A DNA stretch of 10,285 bases, from contig CAIWKU010000559.1 of assembly GCA_903913355.1 (NCBI GenBank), positions 1-10,285 of the forward strand. The letters run 5' to 3'. The stretch comes from an uncultured Bacteroidota bacterium (lineage in GTDB: Bacteria; Bacteroidota; Bacteroidia; Chitinophagales; Chitinophagaceae). The notes under the pieces are model-generated. The model had not been told where the DNA came from. It ran no database searches and saw nothing but the letters and a program-made list of their open reading frames with translations. Each line of letters starts with the position of its first letter. Within the stretch, counting starts at the first letter, position 1. The translations under genes and the position numbers were made by a program. Below, piece by piece: positions 6,644 to 10,285 of this stretch.

Positions 6644-7681
6644 ATGAAAAAAACAGTATTCATCATCGGGTCATCATTACTGCTTCTCTTTACTGCCTGC
6701 CAGAAGGAGATGTCAACTAATGATATTACCATTTACCCTGGTAGTCCGCTGAATGATACGATTTGGACAAGAACCACACCTTCCACTGGCTCTGTAAATG
6801 ATCTGGTAAATTATTTTCTTCCACAAGTAATTATCGATTCTTTTGATGCATCTAAATCAGATGTGACTTTAAGTTATGGCGATAGCCTTTCCATCAGTTT
6901 CCCGGCAGGTTCCTGTGTTGGAACTTCTGCTAATGGTGGTACTCCGGGGGTTCCCAGCGGTAAAGTGCAGTTACAGATATTACGACTCAAAACAAAAGGA
7001 GATTATATTAAGACATTCCGTCCTACTACCAGCAATGGGTATTTACTGGAAGCTGCCGGTGGATTTTTTATCAGGATTCTCTCAAGGGAAGGAAAAGAGT
7101 TGGCACTGGCACCGGGTGCAACTGTCAAGCTCTCTTTTAGTGATATTGATCCTGTTAAAGCCAATATGCAGGCATTTTATGGAAAAGAAACTTATCCGCT
7201 TCCTGCCAATACCGTTATTGATACTGGTTTTACCTGGATGCGGGATACAGATACGACTTGGCTGAGTACTTTTCAAAGACCATCAACAATTTCCGGCAAT
7301 GCTATCATTAATGGGTATACGATCAATGTCAAAAATCTTCGTTGGGTAGCTGCTGAAAGGTTTATTGACAGTACTGCCAAAAAAGCAAAAATTTTCGCGC
7401 TTCTTCCACCGAATTTTACCAATAAAAATACAGCCGTTTTTGCTGTATTTATGAATCAGAAAACCATAGTAAACCTGGCACCTGAATTCTCTTCCCGATC
7501 TTTCACTGCAAGCAATATACCTATTGGCAGTAAGATTCGTTTAATTACAATTTCCAAAATCGGGGATGATTTTTATATGGGTACAAAAGATATTAATGAC
7601 TTGGGAACTAACACCATTTTCTCTGTTTCTCCTGATAAAATTGGGGTCACGGGTATCGTTACCTATTTAAACAGCTTATAA
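6644..7681 (+). CDS. Conserved Bacteroidota-type lipoprotein, function unknown
   Basis: This 345-aa protein has a lipoprotein signal peptide: MKK, a hydrophobic core, then LFTAC with the lipidated Cys at 19. The mature start is C-Q-K-E, a partial match to the K/(D,E) surface-export signals known in Bacteroidota, so surface display is possible but not shown. Residues about 70-170 (VTLSYGDSLSISFPAG, then VPSGKVQLQILRLKTKGDYI, RPTTSNGYLLEAAGGFFI, GKELALAPG) resemble a beta-rich extracellular domain often seen in Bacteroidota lipoproteins, with a T/I-x-F/I-P-A-x-S strand and a K-x-D-x-I loop. I know no biochemical role for it. The rest is also beta-strand-rich and has no catalytic motif I recognise. 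It follows the anti-sigma-like gene by 50 bp with its own ECF-type element, so it is a probable target, effector or sensing partner of that system. Confidence 0.8.
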   Translation: MKKTVFIIGSSLLLLFTACQKEMSTNDITIYPGSPLNDTIWTRTTPSTGSVNDLVNYFLPQVIIDSFDASKSDVTLSYGDSLSISFPAGSCVGTSANGGTPGVPSGKVQLQILRLKTKGDYIKTFRPTTSNGYLLEAAGGFFIRILSREGKELALAPGATVKLSFSDIDPVKANMQAFYGKETYPLPANTVIDTGFTWMRDTDTTWLSTFQRPSTISGNAIINGYTINVKNLRWVAAERFIDSTAKKAKIFALLPPNFTNKNTAVFAVFMNQKTIVNLAPEFSSRSFTASNIPIGSKIRLITISKIGDDFYMGTKDINDLGTNTIFSVSPDKIGVTGIVTYLNSL

Positions 7682-7685
7682 ATTA

Positions 7686-7699
7686 GTTCAATTTTGAAC
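7686..7699. repeat. Short inverted repeat GTTCAA-TT-TTGAAC
   Basis: Six-base arms with a two-base centre lie 5 bp after the lipoprotein stop. It could be a protein site or a small cruciform. There is no G+C in the arms beyond two pairs and no T-tract, so it is not a terminator on its own. Confidence 0.35.
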
Positions 7700-7718
7700 G
7701 CTTACCGGGGGGTATGCT

Positions 7719-7744
7719 ATAAGGGTTGCGAGAGCAGCCCTTAT
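7719..7744 (+). terminator. Probable intrinsic terminator with GAGA tetraloop
   Basis: ATAAGGG-T-TGC (7719-7729), loop GAGA, and GCA-G-CCCTTAT (7734-7744) form an 11-bp stem in which the only imperfection is a U-G wobble. The loop is a stabilising GNRA tetraloop. A T-rich stretch, TTAGTTTA, follows on the plus strand. It sits 38 bp after the lipoprotein stop, between two convergent genes, and may also stop transcripts from the right, though no T-tract follows in that direction. Confidence 0.5.
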
Positions 7745-7748
7745 TTAG

Positions 7749-7802
7749 TTTAGGGTTGGGTATTTAGGGTTAAAAGTTGTTGGGGGTTTAGGGCTGGGAG
7801 GG
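7749..7802 (+). repeat. TTTAGGG copies and G-run array with a canonical G-quadruplex pattern
   Basis: TTTAGGG occurs at 7749-7755, 7763-7769 and 7787-7793. Seven runs of three or more G fall between 7753 and 7802. The last four (7782-7786, 7791-7793, 7796-7798, 7800-7802) have loops TTTA, CT and A, fitting G3+N1-7. The array reaches into the last codons of the leftward gene at 7788. It is G-rich on the plus strand only. Confidence 0.6.
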
Positions 7803-8726
7803 CGTTTTGAAATCGAAGAGAGTGGCGGTGAAGATGGCTCGTTCGCGTTTTTTGAAGATAACATCCCAGTCGCCTTTGTAGCGGAGGATTTTGGGAACAA
7901 TCAGGCCATTAAAACGGGTCATTTCTACTTCCATGCTTACTTCAAAATCATATACCCCTGCTTTATAGCTGAGGGAGTAATTACGTGCCAATACCTCGAG
8001 GGTTTTCATATCAAACCAGGTGACCATCTGATCCATCACTATCCGGCTGTTTTTCAGAAAACCGAGATCTTCTTTGGGTGCGATTGTGAATACATAACAA
8101 AGGGTTCCGTGTAACTCCTGCACATCTAATCGATAATCGTACAATTTGTGGGCGCTTTCATCATATAAATCCAGCTTTTCGCCGATCAGGGGAATACCTT
8201 TAATTTTTTTTCCCGGATTGAAGAACAACATTTTCAATTGTTCTTTGTGTTTTTCCATACCCGACTTATCACTGGTGGTAAGATTTCTCCCTTTTACAAT
8301 ATTATTTTCACCGCATATTTTGCCTTTGGTGAAAAACAGACCGGCATACAACTCAGGAGTCATATAATTGAACTTACCATCATTATCATAAAAATCGCCG
8401 GTGATTTTTTCTTCGAGAATATCCATGGTTCTGCAATCTCCCACCCTGTTTTGCCGGGTTTTACTGAATAACGAGGCTTTTACTCCACCTTTTTTATCCA
8501 GCATCTTGATATCATTATACGAGCTGAATCCAATGACATGAAGATTGCGAAATGCTTTGTAAAAGCTAGTGTCTTCTTTTATTTGGGCTAGTAATTTTTT
8601 ATAGTCGAAATTATTACGAACCACCACTTCGCTCAAGGTAAACCGATGTTCATCAATTATTACAGAACTATCCTGCGCAGCAGCCAATTTTGCAAAGAAT
8701 AAAAGCAGGATCAGGCAGTATCTCAT
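7788..8726 (-). CDS. Secreted conserved hypothetical protein, beta-rich
   Basis: This 312-aa protein has a Sec signal peptide (MRYCLILLLFFAKLAAAQ, cleavage probably after Ala17), so it acts in the periplasm or outside. A segment FTLSEVVVRNNFDYKKLLAQ resembles the short link seen after regulatory domains in Bacteroidota envelope proteins. The C-terminal half alternates strands (YDYRLDVQEL, YVFTIAP, DFEVSMEVEM), which could be a LolA-like or lipoprotein-carrier-like fold, but no motif proves it. Three cysteines (98, 138, 210) remain after cleavage. No catalytic motif is visible. Its ATG overlaps the def stop as ATGA (8723-8726), so it is translated by coupling with peptide deformylase, though the two functions are not obviously linked. 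I do not recognise a named family. Confidence 0.82.
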   Translation of the reverse strand: MRYCLILLLFFAKLAAAQDSSVIIDEHRFTLSEVVVRNNFDYKKLLAQIKEDTSFYKAFRNLHVIGFSSYNDIKMLDKKGGVKASLFSKTRQNRVGDCRTMDILEEKITGDFYDNDGKFNYMTPELYAGLFFTKGKICGENNIVKGRNLTTSDKSGMEKHKEQLKMLFFNPGKKIKGIPLIGEKLDLYDESAHKLYDYRLDVQELHGTLCYVFTIAPKEDLGFLKNSRIVMDQMVTWFDMKTLEVLARNYSLSYKAGVYDFEVSMEVEMTRFNGLIVPKILRYKGDWDVIFKKRERAIFTATLFDFKTPSQP

Positions 8727-9304
8727 TGTTTGGGGAATATCATTTTATAATCCACTTTTATCTTTCCTTTACTAATATCATTGAGTTTACCCTGCAATAA
8801 TTTCTTGCGTAGCGGCTTCAGGTAATCAATAAATAGTTTGCCTTCTATATGGTCATATTCGTGTAAAAAAACACGCGCAGTAATCCCATTAAAAGTGGCT
8901 GTATGGGGTTGAAAATTTTCATCTACATAAGAAACCTTTACTGTATCAAGCCGATTGATATCTTCCCTTATTTTGGGTATGCTTAAGCATCCTTCATTAT
9001 AGATCCATTCTTTCCCCTCCAGGGAAATGATATGTGCATTGATAAATACCTGCTTAATGCCAGGGGCATCGGGATATAAGCCTTTTTCATCCTCTTCCAG
9101 GTTATCAAATATCTGTGTGCTGTCAATTACAAAAAGTCGAATATCCTTATTTACCTGAGGAGCTGCCAATCCTACACCATTACTTTCGTACATGGTTTCC
9201 CACATATCGGCGATAAGTGTCTGTAATTCCGGATACTCGGGCGTAATATCCTTACTAACTTTTCTGAGAACCGCTGCACCATATGCCACTATTGGAAATA
9301 TCAT
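8723..9304 (-). CDS. def: Peptide deformylase
   Basis: This 193-aa cytoplasmic metalloenzyme removes the formyl group from the N-terminal methionine of new proteins. All three signature motifs are intact: GVGLAAPQ (43-50), EGCLSIP (104-110) with metal-binding Cys106, and HEYDH (148-152) with metal-binding His148 and His152 and catalytic Glu149. The insert between motifs I and II (about 61-85, acidic, DNLEEDEKGLYPDAPG) is longer than in short E. coli-type enzymes and is common in Bacteroidota forms. The C-terminal helix is basic. It lies 66 bp after ruvX on the same strand, and its stop overlaps the next gene's start by 4 bp, so it is probably in one operon from ubiA to the secreted hypothetical protein. 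Confidence 0.97.
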   Translation of the reverse strand: MIFPIVAYGAAVLRKVSKDITPEYPELQTLIADMWETMYESNGVGLAAPQVNKDIRLFVIDSTQIFDNLEEDEKGLYPDAPGIKQVFINAHIISLEGKEWIYNEGCLSIPKIREDINRLDTVKVSYVDENFQPHTATFNGITARVFLHEYDHIEGKLFIDYLKPLRKKLLQGKLNDISKGKIKVDYKMIFPKQ

Positions 9305-9370
9305 CTTGCAAACTATATTTTGGTAAATGGCTGCAAAAATACCGGAAAATGAGCAACCCGCAAATCGGGG

Positions 9371-9784
9371 TTATTCTTTAGAGGCAAGATATTCCTGTAA
9401 CATAATGGTAGCTGCTACCTGGTCGATATTACCCTTAACCTGCCTATCCTTTTTCTTCATCCCCATTTCAACCATTGCCCTTGAAGCCATTTTTGAGGTA
9501 AACCGTTCATCAACAGTTTGTATCGGTATCTCAGGAAATTCCTTTTTCAACCGAATGATGGCGGCTTTTACCAATGGAGTGGCATGTGTGGCAGAATCGT
9601 CCAGATTAAGGGGTTCTCCTATTAAAATCAATTCCACCGGCTCTGATTGAAAATATTTTTTCAGAAAAGGAATTAATTCTTTTGTTTCTATTGTCGTTAA
9701 TGCGGTTGCAATAATCTGCAAGGGGTCGGTTACGGCCAATCCGGTTCTTTTTCCTCCATAATCGATGCAGATAATGCGGGGCAT
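9371..9784 (-). CDS. ruvX: Putative pre-16S rRNA nuclease / Holliday-junction-resolvase-like YqgF (RuvX)
   Basis: At 137 aa this is the usual length for the YqgF/RuvX family of RNase H-fold proteins, which in E. coli take part in 16S rRNA 5'-end maturation and were first thought to be Holliday junction resolvases. The N-terminal strand IDYGGKRTGLAVTD (7-20) holds the first catalytic Asp (Asp8). VELILIGEPLN is the central strand, VDERFTSKMA carries the next acidic pair, and NIDQVAATIMLQEYL gives the final Asp. The active-site acids appear complete. It begins 22 bp after the stop of the ubiA-like gene on the same strand, which fits co-transcription. A small CCCG/CGGG hairpin at 9357-9369, just after the stop, is too weak to call a terminator. 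Confidence 0.95.
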   Translation of the reverse strand: MPRIICIDYGGKRTGLAVTDPLQIIATALTTIETKELIPFLKKYFQSEPVELILIGEPLNLDDSATHATPLVKAAIIRLKKEFPEIPIQTVDERFTSKMASRAMVEMGMKKKDRQVKGNIDQVAATIMLQEYLASKE

Positions 9785-9806
9785 GGTAACTACAATTAAG
9801 AATAGA

Positions 9807-10285
9807 TCAATTAAAAAATCTATCGGCTATTACTAAAATTCCGAAAACGACACTGGCAATTCCATTGGCGGTCATGAAAGCAAAATTTACTTTGCTCAAA
9901 TCGGAGGGTTTTACGATGGAATGTTGGTATAATAACATGCCGGTAAATACACCGATCCCTACCCAGTATAACCAATGAAAATCACCATAAATCCCGGCCG
10001 CTATTACGGATACTGCACTTAACATATGCAACAGTTCAGATACTCTTAATCCTTTTGACTTACCCAATACACTAGGGATTGAATATAAGTTTTGTGACTG
10101 ATCAAAATCGATATCCTGCAAAGCATAGATAATATCAAACCCACTCACCCAAAAAATAACTGCTAAGGAAAACAAGATTGGCAAAACAGCAAATTGTCCT
10201 GTAACGGATAAATACGCGACTATGGGTGCCAGGGAAAGACCAAGACCTAATACCAGGTGGCACAAAGCGGTAAAACGTTTGGTAA
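9807..10285 (-). CDS. UbiA-family polyprenyltransferase, C-terminal part (5' end outside window)
   Basis: The frame is open to the right edge, with the visible coding beginning TKRFTALCHLVLG, so about 158 C-terminal residues of an integral membrane prenyltransferase are present. The motif GFDIIYALQDIDFD, with Asp residues spaced for Mg-diphosphate binding, followed by SIPSVLGKSKGLRVSELLH, is the second Asp-rich region of UbiA enzymes. Four to five hydrophobic helices surround it (ALCHLVLGLGLSLAPIVAYL, AVLPILFSLAVIFWVSG, AVSVIAAGIYG, WVGIGVFTGMLLY, GIASVVFGILVIA). The family attaches a polyprenyl chain to an aromatic acid. In Bacteroidota, a UbiA-like member usually serves menaquinone synthesis (including the futalosine route's MqnP), so ubiA or mqnP are possible names; I leave the symbol empty because the pathway is not visible. 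It is upstream of ruvX in the same direction. Confidence 0.9.
   Translation of the reverse strand, partial: TKRFTALCHLVLGLGLSLAPIVAYLSVTGQFAVLPILFSLAVIFWVSGFDIIYALQDIDFDQSQNLYSIPSVLGKSKGLRVSELLHMLSAVSVIAAGIYGDFHWLYWVGIGVFTGMLLYQHSIVKPSDLSKVNFAFMTANGIASVVFGILVIADRFFN

Noticed and set aside
6876..7265. 129-aa open frame on the plus strand inside the lipoprotein gene
   Set aside because: It is out of frame within a convincing lipoprotein and its composition is not protein-like.
9305..9325. TATAGTTTG upstream of def as a Bacteroidota -7 promoter
   Set aside because: The spacing inside the element is off by one base from TAnnTTTG and it lies almost on the start codon.
9357..9369. CCCG/CGGG hairpin just after ruvX as a terminator
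   Set aside because: The stem is only 4 bp and no U-run follows directly in the ruvX direction; def continues 50 bp later on the same strand.
9327..9650. 107-aa open frame on the plus strand opposite ruvX
   Set aside because: It is a shadow of ruvX, whose catalytic motifs are intact on the other strand.

Overview
The window looks like a piece of a Bacteroidota chromosome, most likely from a Chitinophagaceae-type member. This is inferred from the gene families: an Oar-type TonB-dependent receptor, a small ECF sigma factor followed by a membrane-anchored anti-sigma/beta-barrel fusion, lipoproteins, a UbiA-like prenyltransferase, and start sites without clear Shine-Dalgarno sequences. Base composition is moderate to low GC throughout. 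There are no RNA genes, CRISPR arrays, insertion sequences or tRNAs that I can see, and no gap between genes exceeds 300 bases.

Layout, left to right. (1) 3-851 (+): the C-terminal end of a TonB-dependent outer-membrane receptor, cut by the window edge. (2) 885-1700 (-): an esterase-type alpha/beta hydrolase with a calcium-loop-like insert. A 205-bp divergent spacer separates it from (3) 1906-2859 (+), an ATP-grasp ligase, and 2941-4050 (+), a YbdK/GCS2-type carboxylate-amine ligase. Together these make a probable small-molecule amide or peptide bond-forming pair. (4) 4157-7681 (+): a sigma/anti-sigma module. It holds an ECF sigma factor, then 1 nt later a 632-aa protein with five exact-period 28-residue repeats, one transmembrane helix, a long Pro/Asn/Ser-rich linker and a C-terminal outer-membrane beta-barrel. 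A lipoprotein follows. Matching ECF-type promoter elements sit in front of the sigma gene and in front of the lipoprotein gene. (5) 7719-7802: a convergent spacer with a GNRA-loop hairpin and a G-quadruplex-type G-run array. (6) 7788-10285 (-): a tight leftward set of ubiA-like prenyltransferase (partial), ruvX, def and a secreted conserved hypothetical protein.

The most interesting part is the sigma module. Its second gene has the layout of the dual-membrane-spanning anti-sigma factors (Dma) described in Bacteroides thetaiotaomicron, but its cytoplasmic part repeats the anti-sigma-like PVPxGLW motif five times. The shared promoter element suggests that the sigma factor drives its own operon and the lipoprotein gene, giving a self-contained outer-membrane-to-cytoplasm signalling circuit with a likely surface or periplasmic effector. 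The ATP-grasp/GCS2 pair with its divergent esterase is a second candidate for an uncharacterised pathway.
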